From NCBI GenBank assembly GCA_016795505.1, contig JAEUHH010000011.1:1-64000 (forward strand): a DNA stretch of 64,000 nucleotides, given 5' to 3'. Positions 53,666 through 62,651 of this stretch are shown here, piece by piece; the first letter of the stretch is position 1; the number at the start of each line of letters is the position of its first letter. The translations under genes were made by a program, and so were the position numbers. Under the pieces are notes generated by a model. It had not been told where the DNA came from. It searched no databases and saw nothing but the letters and a program-made list of their open reading frames with translations. The DNA is from Verrucomicrobiales bacterium (GTDB taxonomy: Bacteria > Verrucomicrobiota > Verrucomicrobiia > Verrucomicrobiales > DEV007).

Positions 53666-54800
53666 GATTCCCCATTCGCGTCATTCGTTTCATTCCTTTC
53701 CATTCGCGTTCAATCATCCGTGCCTGGCCCCATTTCGCCCCATTCGCATTCATCCCCTCCAACCACCCCACGGCCTCGTACCACACCGTCGAAAAAAGCG
53801 CCAACGGCGCGCCCGCATACCAGCCCAGAGCAACGCTCTGGGTAACCGCCCACCCCTCTCAAGACGCCCTGTAGGGGCGTCGCATCCCCTGCTCTACCCG
53901 GCATCGCATTCGCCAGCCAGTGATTGCGGCGCCCCTTCAGGGCGCTTCCCGTGTTCTGGACCCGGCTCCCAGAGCGTTGCTCTGGGCTGGTATGCGGCGG
54001 GCCTTCAGCCCGATTTCTCGCGGATCATTCCCCCCATCACGCCCACTCGATTCCCCATTCGCGTCATTCGTTTCATTCCTTTCCATTCGCGTTCAATCAT
54101 CCGTGCCTGGCCCCATTCCATCCCATTCCATCCCATTCGCATACATCCCCTCCAACCACTCCACGGCCTCGTACCGCACCGTCGAGGAAAAGCGCCAACG
54201 GCGCGCCCGCATACCAGCCCAGAGCAACGCTCTGGGTAACCGCCCACCCCTCTCAAGACGCCCTGTAGGGTCGTCGCATCCCCTGCCCTACCCGGCATCG
54301 CATTCGCCAGCCAGTGATTGCGGCGCCCCTTCAGGGCGCTTCCCATGTTCTGGACCCGGTTCCCAGAGCGTTGCTCTGGGCTGGTATGCGCCGGGCCTTC
54401 AGCCCGATTTCTCGCGGATCATTCCCCCCATCACGCCCACTCGATTCCCCATTCGCGTCATTCGTTTCATTCCTTTCCATTCGCGTTCAATCATCCGTGC
54501 CTGGCCCCATTTCGCCCCCATTCGCAATCATCCCCTCCAACCACCCCACGGCCTCGCACCGCACCGTCGAGGAAAAGCGCTAACGGCGCGCCCGCATACC
54601 AGCCCAGAGCAACGCTCTGGGTAACCGCCCCCCCTCAAGACGCCCTGTAGGGGCGTCGCATCCCCTGCCCTGCCCGGCATCGCATTCGCCAGCCAGTGAT
54701 TGCGGCGCCCCTTCAGGGCGCTTCCCGTGTTCGGGACCCGGTTCCCAGAGCGTTGCTCTGGGCTGGTATGCGGCGGGCCTTCAGCCCGCTTCATGGCGGA
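53666..54800. repeat. Three tandem copies of a 385-395-bp repeat with internal inverted arms
   Basis: Copies start at 53666, 54049 and 54443, each opening with GATTCCCCATTCGCGTCATT and closing near GGGCCTTCAGCCCG. Each copy carries the inverted pair CATACCAGCCCAGAGCAACG (e.g. 53816) and CGTTGCTCTGGGCTGGTATG (ending 53994) about 150 bases apart, and small hairpins such as GACGCCCTGTAGGGGCGTC. Copies are highly similar but not identical, suggesting recent amplification of a palindromic intergenic element. The third copy is truncated. Confidence 0.85.
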
Positions 54801-54812
54801 CTCACTCCCCTG

Positions 54813-54915
54813 TCGTTCCAACCCGTTCCAACCCGTTCCAACCCGTTCCAACCCGTTCCAACCCGATCAGACCCGTTCCAACCCGTTCCAACCCGTTCCA
54901 ACCCGTTCCAACCCG
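54813..54915. repeat. 10-bp tandem repeat (CGTTCCAACC)n
   Basis: About ten copies of CGTTCCAACC; one unit is changed to CGATCAGACC, which resembles half of the GATC palindrome. The array runs straight into palindrome locus 6, so the two families may have recombined here. Confidence 0.9.
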
Positions 54916-54968
54916 GTCTGATCTCCGATCAAAGAGGGTCTGATCGGAGAGGAGACAGGGTTCCATCA
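54905..54968. repeat. 22-bp GATC palindrome array, locus 6 (three units)
   Basis: Units start at 54905, 54927 and 54949, again 22 bases apart. The central one, GATCAAAGAGGGTCTGATCG, is the best; the first is half-merged with the 10-bp array and the third (GAGGAGACAGGGTTCCATCA) is degenerate. Confidence 0.75.
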
Positions 54969-55074
54969 GCCCGACCGCCCGCCGGGAGGCTCCGTAGGAG
55001 GGCGGAAACGGCACCTTTGGCACAATTACCTTAAATTCAATCGCTTGCATCTCACCCACCCCCTTCGACGGCCA

Positions 55075-55348
55075 CTCCTCCAGCGACAAAAGGGACTCCT
55101 CCAGCGACAAAAGGGACTCCTCCAACGACAAAAGGACCTCCTCCAACGACAAAAGTAGGTCCTCCAACGACAAAAGGACCTCCTCCAGCGACAAACGGAC
55201 CTCCTCCAACGACAAAAGGAGGCTCCTCCAACGACAAACGGAGCCCCTCCAACGACAAACGGACCTCCTCCAGCGACAAAGGGACCTCCTCCAACGACAA
55301 AAGGACCTCCTCCAGCAACAAACGGAGCCCCTCCAACGACAAACGGAC
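55075..55348. repeat. 21-bp tandem repeat array (13 units)
   Basis: Thirteen units of CTCCTCCARCGACAAAAGGA-like sequence, 21 bases each, with one indel near 55220. Because 21 is a multiple of three, the minus strand reads as SLEEVLL heptads and the plus strand as SSNDKRT heptads, but the indel breaks each frame and no start fits. Best treated as non-coding satellite-like DNA or the remnant of a coiled-coil coding repeat. Confidence 0.85.
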
Positions 55349-55423
55349 CCAATTTTCAGCCCATTTTCAGCCCATTTCGCCTCTCACCGCCAGCTTCCCT
55401 GCGAGCGATCCCCTTCGAGTGGC

Positions 55424-55435
55424 TGACAATTGTCA
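55424..55435. promoter_or_regulatory. Perfect palindrome TGACAATTGTCA, candidate operator
   Basis: A 12-base perfect palindrome 64 bases before the AsnC-like gene start at 55499, the only regulatory-looking site upstream of this gene pair. It could bind the AsnC-like protein itself or another dimeric repressor. Confidence 0.4.
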
Positions 55436-55498
55436 ATCAGGCGGCAAATCCTGCACGCCACTTGCCGGGCAATGGGCTTTCGCCTACTTTGCCGGCCC

Positions 55499-56635
55499 AT
55501 GAGCAATCTCGCCGACAGTCCGGTCCCGACCGCCCACACCGACCCCCTCAATGCAAGGATTCTCGCCGTGTCCGAGGACTTGGTGGAGGGATTCCAGCGC
55601 TATCCTTTCCAACACATCGCGGAGAAATCGGGGGTGGATCTGGCCACGGTGATCGAGCGCATTCGCGCCATGACGGCCGATGGGGTGATCCGCCGCACTC
55701 GCCAGACCCTGCTGGCCACGAAGCTGGCCCATGGGGCCCTCTGCGCGTGGAAGGTGGATGGCGACAAGCTGGACGCGACGTTCGACTGGATGTTCCGCGA
55801 GGACCCGTTCAGCGGCCATGTGGTGACGCGCTCGACCGACCGGGAGATCTCGGGCAGCGACTACAAGCTGTGGACGACGCTGAAAGTGCCGCAGGGGGAA
55901 TCGCTGGAGGCCCACGGCGAGGCGCTGAAACGCATCACGGGCGCGAAGGATTTCATCCTCATGCCGGCCAAGGGCATTTTCGCCCTCGGGGTCGGCCATG
56001 TGCGCCGCAAGACGATGGAGCCCGGCGAAAAGTCGGATGATCCGGCAGTGATGACGAACACGGCAACGGTCGACCTGTCACCACGGGAGTGGGATGTGCT
56101 GCTGGCGATGAAGGAGGAACTGTCGCTGGATGAAATCTCGGAAAACCCGTGGGCCAGCCGCGCGGTCATCGCCGGGGTGGATCTGGATACCTTCTTCGAG
56201 GTGGCGGAGGAGCTGGACCGCAAAAAGGTGATCGGCCGCTTTTCGACCTTCCTGGAGCATGTGAAGCCGAGCAAATCGGGCGGCGAGCGGGTGACGCGGT
56301 TCAACGCGCTGTTCCACTGGAAGGTGCCCGAGGGCCTGCAGGAGCGCGCCGGCAGTGAGGTGGGACGCCACACCATCATGACACACTGCTACTGGCGCGA
56401 GGGTGGCCCGCAATTCGGCGGGGTGAACATCATGGGCGTGGTCCACGGCACCGACAAGGAACGGGTGCTGGCTCACAAGGCCGCCATCGACGCCCATCTG
56501 GCCGCCTGCGAGATCCCGCTGCTCTACACGAATGTCTTCTGGGGCGGTCGCAGTGAAATCAAGCCGTCCGAGATCTCACCCAAAATCTACCGGTCTTTCC
56601 ATGAGAAATGGGCCGGCAAATCCAACGTGATATGA
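55499..56635 (+). CDS. Duplicated Lrp/AsnC-type protein (AhbA/AhbB siroheme decarboxylase-like)
   Basis: 378 residues from the ATG at 55499 (MSNLADSPVP). It contains two similar modules, each a winged-helix followed by an AsnC-type alpha/beta domain: NARILAVSEDLVEGFQRYPFQHIAEKSGVD and LSPREWDVLLAMKEELSLDEISENPWASRA. AhbA and AhbB of the alternative haem pathway are single-module proteins that work as a heterodimer, so a fused pair fits an AhbA-AhbB-like enzyme; a transcription regulator is the alternative. The stop overlaps the next start by four bases (ATGA). Confidence 0.72.
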   Translation: MSNLADSPVPTAHTDPLNARILAVSEDLVEGFQRYPFQHIAEKSGVDLATVIERIRAMTADGVIRRTRQTLLATKLAHGALCAWKVDGDKLDATFDWMFREDPFSGHVVTRSTDREISGSDYKLWTTLKVPQGESLEAHGEALKRITGAKDFILMPAKGIFALGVGHVRRKTMEPGEKSDDPAVMTNTATVDLSPREWDVLLAMKEELSLDEISENPWASRAVIAGVDLDTFFEVAEELDRKKVIGRFSTFLEHVKPSKSGGERVTRFNALFHWKVPEGLQERAGSEVGRHTIMTHCYWREGGPQFGGVNIMGVVHGTDKERVLAHKAAIDAHLAACEIPLLYTNVFWGGRSEIKPSEISPKIYRSFHEKWAGKSNVI

Positions 56636-57582
56636 AAGCCACCAACCCCGTCGTCCTCCTCCTCGCCACCGCTCCCCTCGCTCTCTCCGCCCTGCTGACC
56701 GGCTGCAGTCCGGGTGCAGATGATGCGCCGCAGTCTTTTTCCGGTCTGGGCAAGCCAAAGGTCCAGGTGACCAATTACCCGCTGGCCTGGATGACCGGGC
56801 GGATCGGTGGGGACGCGGTGGAAGTGATCTTTGCGGCTCCGGAGGACGGCGACCCGGCTTTCTGGGAGCCGACCGAAGCGGAGGTGGCGGCGTTCCAATC
56901 CGCCGATCTGATCATCCGCAACGGTGCGACCTATGAGAAGTGGGCGGAAAAGGTGAGCCTGCCGGAGTCGACCCAGGTGGACACGTCGAAAGCCTTCGCC
57001 GGCTCCCTGATCACGGTGAAGGAGGCCCACACGCACAGCCACGGGTCGGAGGGCGAGCATTCGCACGGCGGAGTGGCTTTCACCACCTGGCTGGACCTGC
57101 GCCAGGCGATCCAGCAGGCCGATGCCATCCGCGGGGCGCTCGCGACGCTGCTGCCGGACAAGGCGGCGGCTTTCGAGGCGAATTTCGCCACCCTGCGCAC
57201 GGATCTGGAAGCGCTCGATGCGGAACTGGAAAAGGTCGCCCAGTCCATCGGACAGACGCCGCTGGTGGCGTCGCACCCGGTCTATCAATATCTCGCCCGT
57301 CGCTACGGGCTGAAGATCGAAGCGGTGCTGTGGGAGCCGGAAACGGTGCCGGACGACGCCGCGATGGCCGATCTGTCGAAGATCCTCGCCTCGCACCCGG
57401 CCAAGGTGATGCTCTGGGAGGGCGATCCGGCGGCGGAGTCGGTGCAGAAGCTCGACGCAATCGGTGTGAAGAGCCTGGTTTTTGATCCCTGCGGGAATCG
57501 GCCGGGTGAAGGCGCGGATTTCCTCTCGGTGATGCGGGCCAACATCGCCCAACTCGGCCAAGCCAAGCCCGCCGCCCCCTGA
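56632..57582 (+). CDS. Zn/Mn-type ABC transporter substrate-binding lipoprotein (ZnuA-like)
   Basis: 316 residues. Lipobox ALLTGC (Cys at about residue 25), then the ZnuA-like fold: TNYPLAWMTGRIGGDAVEVIF, SADLIIRNGATYEKW, a His-rich loop HTHSHGSEGEHSHGG near 130, the helix backbone, and VASHPVYQYLARRYGL. The usual first metal His after the PHD/PH motif is replaced (GDPAFWEP), so the metal site may be unusual. Coupled to the AsnC-like gene; no ATPase or permease gene follows. A haem- or metal-uptake role is inferred. Confidence 0.78.
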   Translation: MKATNPVVLLLATAPLALSALLTGCSPGADDAPQSFSGLGKPKVQVTNYPLAWMTGRIGGDAVEVIFAAPEDGDPAFWEPTEAEVAAFQSADLIIRNGATYEKWAEKVSLPESTQVDTSKAFAGSLITVKEAHTHSHGSEGEHSHGGVAFTTWLDLRQAIQQADAIRGALATLLPDKAAAFEANFATLRTDLEALDAELEKVAQSIGQTPLVASHPVYQYLARRYGLKIEAVLWEPETVPDDAAMADLSKILASHPAKVMLWEGDPAAESVQKLDAIGVKSLVFDPCGNRPGEGADFLSVMRANIAQLGQAKPAAP

Positions 57583-57743
57583 CCGATCGGGGCCCGGTGC
57601 GCCCGCCGCTTTTCCCCGCACGCAGGCGGCCCGAATCGTGCTGATCGGGTCGCTCCCGATGCGTCCCCTGCTTTTTCCCCCACTCCATTTCTTTTTCCGC
57701 CCAAGACATCTCGGCGCCACCCGTTTTTCCTCATTGTAAAGCC

Positions 57744-60734
57744 ATGCGATTCTCTTTTCCGCTCCTCGTCCTCCTGTCCCTGGCCTGTCTGGCGGCTCCG
57801 CTCCACGCCCAGGAGTCACCGCCCCAGCCCCACTGGATCTGGACCACCCAGCAGCCGGGTGAACAGGAGGAGATCTACCTGCGAAAGAGTCTGGCGGTGC
57901 CTTCGGACCTGAAGCGGGCCATCCTGATCGCCTCTGCGGACAACAAGGCCCAGGTGATGGTGAACGGCGACCGCCGGGGCTTCACCTGCGAGGATTGGCA
58001 GGCGCCGGTGATCGAGGACATCACCGACCGGCTCCTGCCCGGCGGGGACAATGTCGTCGCGGCCAAGGCGACGAATGCCGGGGGCGCCGCTGGCTTTCTC
58101 TGCCTGATCATCCTGGAGAACAAGGGTGGCCAAAAGACCTTCGTGCTCAGCGACGAGACCTGGCAGGCCAGTCCGCGGGCCGAAGCCGGCTGGAATCAGG
58201 TAGCCTTCACCCCGCAACCGGGCGCCTGGCAGCCGGCGGTGAAATTGAATGCGGCCGGCGAACCGCCCCGCGACAAGATTTCGCCGGCTTACCTCGCGAG
58301 TCTCCAGGACCTCCGCACGCCCTCGGCCACCGCGCCGGAGGAGATCAAGGCGGCCCCGGGGTTCCGCGTCGAACTGCTGTATTCCGTGCCCAAGCCCGAG
58401 CAGGGCTCGTGGGTGGCGATGACCGAGGATGACAAGGGCCGGCTGATCGTGTCGGATCAATACGGCGCGCTCTATCGCCTCACCCCGCCGGAATTGGGCC
58501 AGGATTTGCCGCCCGCGGCGATCGAAAAGATCGACCTCGATATCGGCGGTGCCCAGGGGCTGCTCCACGCGTTCGGCGCCCTCTATGTGGTGCTGAACAC
58601 CAACGAACACGGCGGCCGCGGCCTCTACCGGCTCCGGGACACGAATGGCGACGATCGCTATGACTCGAAGGAATTGCTCCGGAAGTTCGAGGAACAGGGC
58701 GGTGAACACGGTCCCCATGCGATCCTGCCCGGCCCGGACGGTAAGTCCCTCTACGTCGTGGTGGGCAACCAGACGCCCGTGACCGAGATGGCCCGGTCAC
58801 GGGTGCCCCGCGTCTGGGGCGAGGATCTGCTGCTCGACCGCATCTATGGCCGGGGTTTCATGAAGACGGTGATGGCTCCGGGTGGCTGGATCGCCCGCAC
58901 CGATCCTGAAGGCAAGGAGTGGGAGCTGATCGCGTCCGGCTTCCGCAATCAATACGACGCCGCCTTTGACCGGAACGGCGAGCTGTTCACCTACGATGCC
59001 GACATGGAGTGGGACATGAATACGCCGTGGTATCGGCCCACCCGCGTCAATCTGGTGGCCAGCGGGGCGGATTTCGGCTGGCGCAACGGCAGCGGCAAAT
59101 GGCCCGCCCACTACCCCGACAGCCTGCCGGCCGTGGTGGACATCGGCCCGGGCTCACCCACCGGCGTGACCTTCGGCCACGGGGCGAAATTTCCCAAAAA
59201 GTATCAGAACGCTCTCTACATCCTCGATTGGAGCTATGGGAAAATGTATGCCGTGCACCTGCGGCCCCAGGGAGCCGCCTATGCGGCCACGGTGGAGGAA
59301 TTCATCAGCGCCCAGCCGCTGCCGCTCACCGATGCGCTGATCAGCCGGCACGATGGCGCCATGTATTTCGCCATCGGTGGCCGCCGGGTGCAGTCGGGCC
59401 TCTACCGGGTCACCTATCTGGGCGACGAGCCGGTCGGTGACGATCAGGGTGAGCCCCTTTCGGCCCTCGCCCGCGAGCGCCTCGCTCTGGAGGCCTACCA
59501 CGGCCGAGTCGATCCCGCCGCCATCGATGCCGCCTGGCCCTATCTGGCTCACGAGGACCGCTACCTGCGCCACGCCGCCCGCACTGCCATCGAGCACCAG
59601 CCCATCGCCACGTGGCGGGACCGGGCGCTGGCCGAGACGCGCCCGGTCGCCGCCATCCAGATCGGCATTGCCCTCGCCCGCCACGGGCAGAAAGCCGATC
59701 AGGGTGCCCTGCTCGCCCTACTGAACCGCATCGACTGGTCCGCGCTGAATGATCTCCAGCGGGCCGACCTCGTCCGCGCCTACTCGCTCGCCTTTATCCG
59801 GCTCGGCGCGCCGGACGAGCCGACGCGTCAGGCGCTGGTCGCGAGCCTCTCCCCGCGGCTGCCCGGCAACCGGCCGGAACTCAATACCGGCCTGCACGAA
59901 CTGCTGGTCTATCTCCGCGACCCCGACGCCGCCGCGAAAGGTGTCGATCTGCTGAAGCACGCCCCCTCGCAGGAGGAACAGATCGCCTACGCCAAAAACC
60001 TCCGCCGCGTGGCCGATGGCTGGACGCGTGAACTGCGGGCGGACTACCTGCGCTGGTTCGTCCAAGCCGCCGCCTACAAGGGTGGCGCGAGCTTTGACCT
60101 GTTCATCGGCGAGATCAAACAGGAAGCCCTCTCCCACATGAGCGAGGAGGAAAAGACCGCCCTCAAGGACATCATCGAAGCCAAGCCGGCGGTCAATGTG
60201 CCGCAGTTCACCTTCGAGCCGCGCGAATTCCAAAAGAACTGGACCGTGGCCGACTTCGACGACGTGATCAATGTCGGCCTCGAAGGCGCCCGGGACTACA
60301 CCAACGGGCGCAAGATGTTCGGCGCGGCCAGTTGTTTCGCCTGCCACCGCTTCAACCAGGAAGGCGGCGCCGTCGGACCCGACCTCACCGGCGTGGCGGG
60401 GAAATTCAGCCCCCGCGACCTGCTGGAGAGCATCGTCGATCCCAACAAGGAGATCAGCGACCAGTATGGCTCGATGATTTTCACCATGCTCGACGGCACC
60501 CAGGTCATCGGCCGGGTCATGAACCTGAACGGCGACAACATCCAGGTGAATACCAACATGATGGCCCCCGACCAGACCGTGCCGGTCGACCGCAAGCAGC
60601 TCAAGGAGATGAAGCCCTCGCCCTACTCGATGATGCCGCCGGGCCTGCTCAATACGCTGAAAAAAGACGACGTGCTCGACCTGCTGGCCTACCTGCTCAG
60701 CGGCGGCAATCCGGAAGATCCGATGTTCAAGTGA
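57744..60734 (+). CDS. PVC-type cytochrome c protein with beta-propeller and HEAT-like region
   Basis: 996 residues with a signal peptide (FSFPLLVLLSLACLAAPLHAQ). Residues 30-180 form a carbohydrate-binding-like beta domain (APQ ... MVNGDRRGFTCEDW). Residues 190-560 are a glucose-dehydrogenase-like beta propeller (GPDGKSLYVVVGNQTPVTE, ITDPEGKEWELIASGFRNQYD-type blades). Helical repeats follow at 580-850. The cytochrome motif is SCFACHRFNQEGGAVGPDLTGV near residue 864, with distal Met likely in MMPPGLLNTL. This architecture is characteristic of planctomycete and verrucomicrobial membrane-bound dehydrogenase proteins. Substrate unknown. Confidence 0.85.
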   Translation: MRFSFPLLVLLSLACLAAPLHAQESPPQPHWIWTTQQPGEQEEIYLRKSLAVPSDLKRAILIASADNKAQVMVNGDRRGFTCEDWQAPVIEDITDRLLPGGDNVVAAKATNAGGAAGFLCLIILENKGGQKTFVLSDETWQASPRAEAGWNQVAFTPQPGAWQPAVKLNAAGEPPRDKISPAYLASLQDLRTPSATAPEEIKAAPGFRVELLYSVPKPEQGSWVAMTEDDKGRLIVSDQYGALYRLTPPELGQDLPPAAIEKIDLDIGGAQGLLHAFGALYVVLNTNEHGGRGLYRLRDTNGDDRYDSKELLRKFEEQGGEHGPHAILPGPDGKSLYVVVGNQTPVTEMARSRVPRVWGEDLLLDRIYGRGFMKTVMAPGGWIARTDPEGKEWELIASGFRNQYDAAFDRNGELFTYDADMEWDMNTPWYRPTRVNLVASGADFGWRNGSGKWPAHYPDSLPAVVDIGPGSPTGVTFGHGAKFPKKYQNALYILDWSYGKMYAVHLRPQGAAYAATVEEFISAQPLPLTDALISRHDGAMYFAIGGRRVQSGLYRVTYLGDEPVGDDQGEPLSALARERLALEAYHGRVDPAAIDAAWPYLAHEDRYLRHAARTAIEHQPIATWRDRALAETRPVAAIQIGIALARHGQKADQGALLALLNRIDWSALNDLQRADLVRAYSLAFIRLGAPDEPTRQALVASLSPRLPGNRPELNTGLHELLVYLRDPDAAAKGVDLLKHAPSQEEQIAYAKNLRRVADGWTRELRADYLRWFVQAAAYKGGASFDLFIGEIKQEALSHMSEEEKTALKDIIEAKPAVNVPQFTFEPREFQKNWTVADFDDVINVGLEGARDYTNGRKMFGAASCFACHRFNQEGGAVGPDLTGVAGKFSPRDLLESIVDPNKEISDQYGSMIFTMLDGTQVIGRVMNLNGDNIQVNTNMMAPDQTVPVDRKQLKEMKPSPYSMMPPGLLNTLKKDDVLDLLAYLLSGGNPEDPMFK

Positions 60735-60761
60735 CCCCGCCGGCCCCGCGGTTGCGGCGCG

Positions 60762-61691
60762 TCACAACTGCGCGAGATGGCGGTCGACCGTCTCGCGATC
60801 AGGGATGGGCCGCTGGGCACCAGGGCGCAGCGTCGTCAGCGCACCGGCGCAATTGGCCGCCAGCACCGCCTCCCAGAGCGTCTCGCCATGGGCCAGCCGG
60901 GCCGCGAAACAGCCCGCAAAGGCATCGCCCGCCCCCACCGTGTCGACCGGCACCACCGCCAGCGTCGGAGCCTCGAAGGCCTGCTCCGGACCGATCACCA
61001 GCGTCGGATCGCTGCCCCGCGTGACGATCAGGCCATTGACCCGCAGCCCCTTCAGGAAATCACGGATCTCGCAGTCATAGTCGAGCGCCAGCGGGATGTC
61101 CTCGAGGATCTCCTCTCCTTCGAATTCATTCACGATAAGATAGTCGATCTCCACCGACGCCCACGGGAAGGTCGGTCGCAGCGGGGACGGATTGACGATC
61201 GAGAGCACTCCGGCACGATTCGCGATCCGCAGGGCTTCGACCACCGCGCCCAGCGGCACCTCGAACTGCGCCAGCAGCACGTCCGCGTCCTCGATGTCGG
61301 CCTCCTGCGCCCGCACCTGATCGGCCGAGGTCATTCCGTTCGCCCCGGCGGACACCACGATGGTGTTCTCGCCCATCCCGTCAACATGGATGAAAGCCAT
61401 CCCCGTCTGCATCTTGCGCACCGCTCGGACTCCTTCGGTCTTGATGCCTTCGGCGCCGAGCGCCTTCAGATACCCTTTGCCATTGTCGTCCGTGCCGACC
61501 GATCCGATCATCCGCACCTGGCAGTCCTGCCGCGCCGCCGCGATGGCCTGGTTGGCCCCTTTCCCGCCGTGGACCATTTCCAGAGCCGTCGCCGGCACCG
61601 TCTCACCCGGCATGGGCAGGCGTCCCACGCGGGCCACATAGTCGACATTCAGGGAGCCGACGACGGTGACGAGAGGAGCTTTGTCTGACAT
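60762..61691 (-). CDS. rbsK: Ribokinase (PfkB family)
   Basis: 309 residues. PfkB signatures: VVGSLNVDYVARVGRLPMPGE, HGGKGANQAIAAARQ (N-terminal signature) and PVDTVGAGDAFAGCFAARLA (C-terminal signature with catalytic Asp in GAGD). It phosphorylates ribose to ribose-5-phosphate. It converges with the cytochrome gene; no ribose transporter ATPase is adjacent, but the RbsC-like permease at 42.3 kb could be functionally linked. Confidence 0.9.
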   Translation of the reverse strand: MSDKAPLVTVVGSLNVDYVARVGRLPMPGETVPATALEMVHGGKGANQAIAAARQDCQVRMIGSVGTDDNGKGYLKALGAEGIKTEGVRAVRKMQTGMAFIHVDGMGENTIVVSAGANGMTSADQVRAQEADIEDADVLLAQFEVPLGAVVEALRIANRAGVLSIVNPSPLRPTFPWASVEIDYLIVNEFEGEEILEDIPLALDYDCEIRDFLKGLRVNGLIVTRGSDPTLVIGPEQAFEAPTLAVVPVDTVGAGDAFAGCFAARLAHGETLWEAVLAANCAGALTTLRPGAQRPIPDRETVDRHLAQL

Positions 61692-61859
61692 GGGATGGGG
61701 AGCTTCGCCACCCTAGCTCCCGCCTCTCCGGGAGGCAATGGCATCTTTCCCGGCGACGGCACGGCTGGATATCACGAAAGATTGTCCCTTTATCGGTCGT
61801 AAGGATGAATGTAACTTTCCCCGCGTCCGTCTCTTCCACCGTTCCCCATCCTTCCCACC

Positions 61860-62624
61860 ATGTTTTTCTCCTCCCCCCGCCTCTCCCGCCGCCACTGGCT
61901 CGCCACCCTCGGCAGCGGCCTCGCCGCCTCGACCGGTTTCGCCCAGGAAAAAGGGACCAAATCCCTCGACCAACTGAACGCCGAGGAAGTGCTGCGCCTG
62001 GTGCGATACAGCTACACCCTGTTCGACCGCGATTTCGTTGGCCGACTGCGCAAGGACAAGACCGAGGTGCCCTTCACCCTCTCGCTTCAGCCTCAGTACA
62101 TCCGCTTCAAGTTCGACAATCCCCCGCAGATCATCCATCTCAACACGTCGAACAACCAGTTCTTCCTCAAGGAGGTCGCCGCCGGCAAGGACGCGCCGGT
62201 CGATCCCGCCCGCTATGGCGAACCCATCCGCAGCACGGATGTCACCTATGACGATCTCTCGATGCGATTCCTCTATTGGCCCGCCGCCAAGATCATCGGA
62301 GAGGAAAAGGTGAAGACCCGCGACTGCTGGATCGTCGAGGTGCGGAATCCCGACGGCCACGGCCAGTACGGCACCGTCCGCGTCTGGGTGGACAAAGGCA
62401 GCGGCGGCATGATGACCATGGTCGGCTACAACAATCAGGGCCAGGCCATTCGCGTGTTCGAAGTGCTCCACGGCAAGAAGATCGAGGACATCTGGATGGT
62501 CGACCAGATGCGCGTGGAGACCTTCGACCCCGCCACCCGCAAGCGCGTTTCCCACACCTACATCGAGATCCTCGATGCCGCGCCCACCATCCGCGTGGAC
62601 AAGGCCGGTGCCGGGAAAAAGTAA
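61860..62624 (+). CDS. LolA-like outer-membrane lipoprotein-sorting protein
   Basis: 254 residues with a Tat-type signal (LSRRHWLATLGSGLAASTGF, cleavage about residue 28). The mature domain (FDRDFVGRLRKDKTEVPFTL, FDNPPQIIHLNTSNNQF, WPAAKIIGEEKVKTRDCWIV) resembles LolA/LolB-type lipid-binding beta sandwiches. It lies convergent to a MacB/FtsX-type exporter, so a role in lipid or lipoprotein traffic is plausible. Tat export of a LolA-like protein is unusual. Confidence 0.72.
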   Translation: MFFSSPRLSRRHWLATLGSGLAASTGFAQEKGTKSLDQLNAEEVLRLVRYSYTLFDRDFVGRLRKDKTEVPFTLSLQPQYIRFKFDNPPQIIHLNTSNNQFFLKEVAAGKDAPVDPARYGEPIRSTDVTYDDLSMRFLYWPAAKIIGEEKVKTRDCWIVEVRNPDGHGQYGTVRVWVDKGSGGMMTMVGYNNQGQAIRVFEVLHGKKIEDIWMVDQMRVETFDPATRKRVSHTYIEILDAAPTIRVDKAGAGKK

Positions 62625-62651
62625 GCTCAGCGATCCCTCCCCGGCCTGCAT

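Noticed and set aside
53666-55348. CRISPR array
   Set aside because: The repeats are tandem without unique spacers, have 8-, 10-, 21- or ~390-base periods, and no cas genes are nearby.
55026-55352. Minus-strand heptad-repeat open frame (SLEEVLL repeats)
   Set aside because: The frame is a translation of a 21-bp satellite with an indel; no start, signal or homology.
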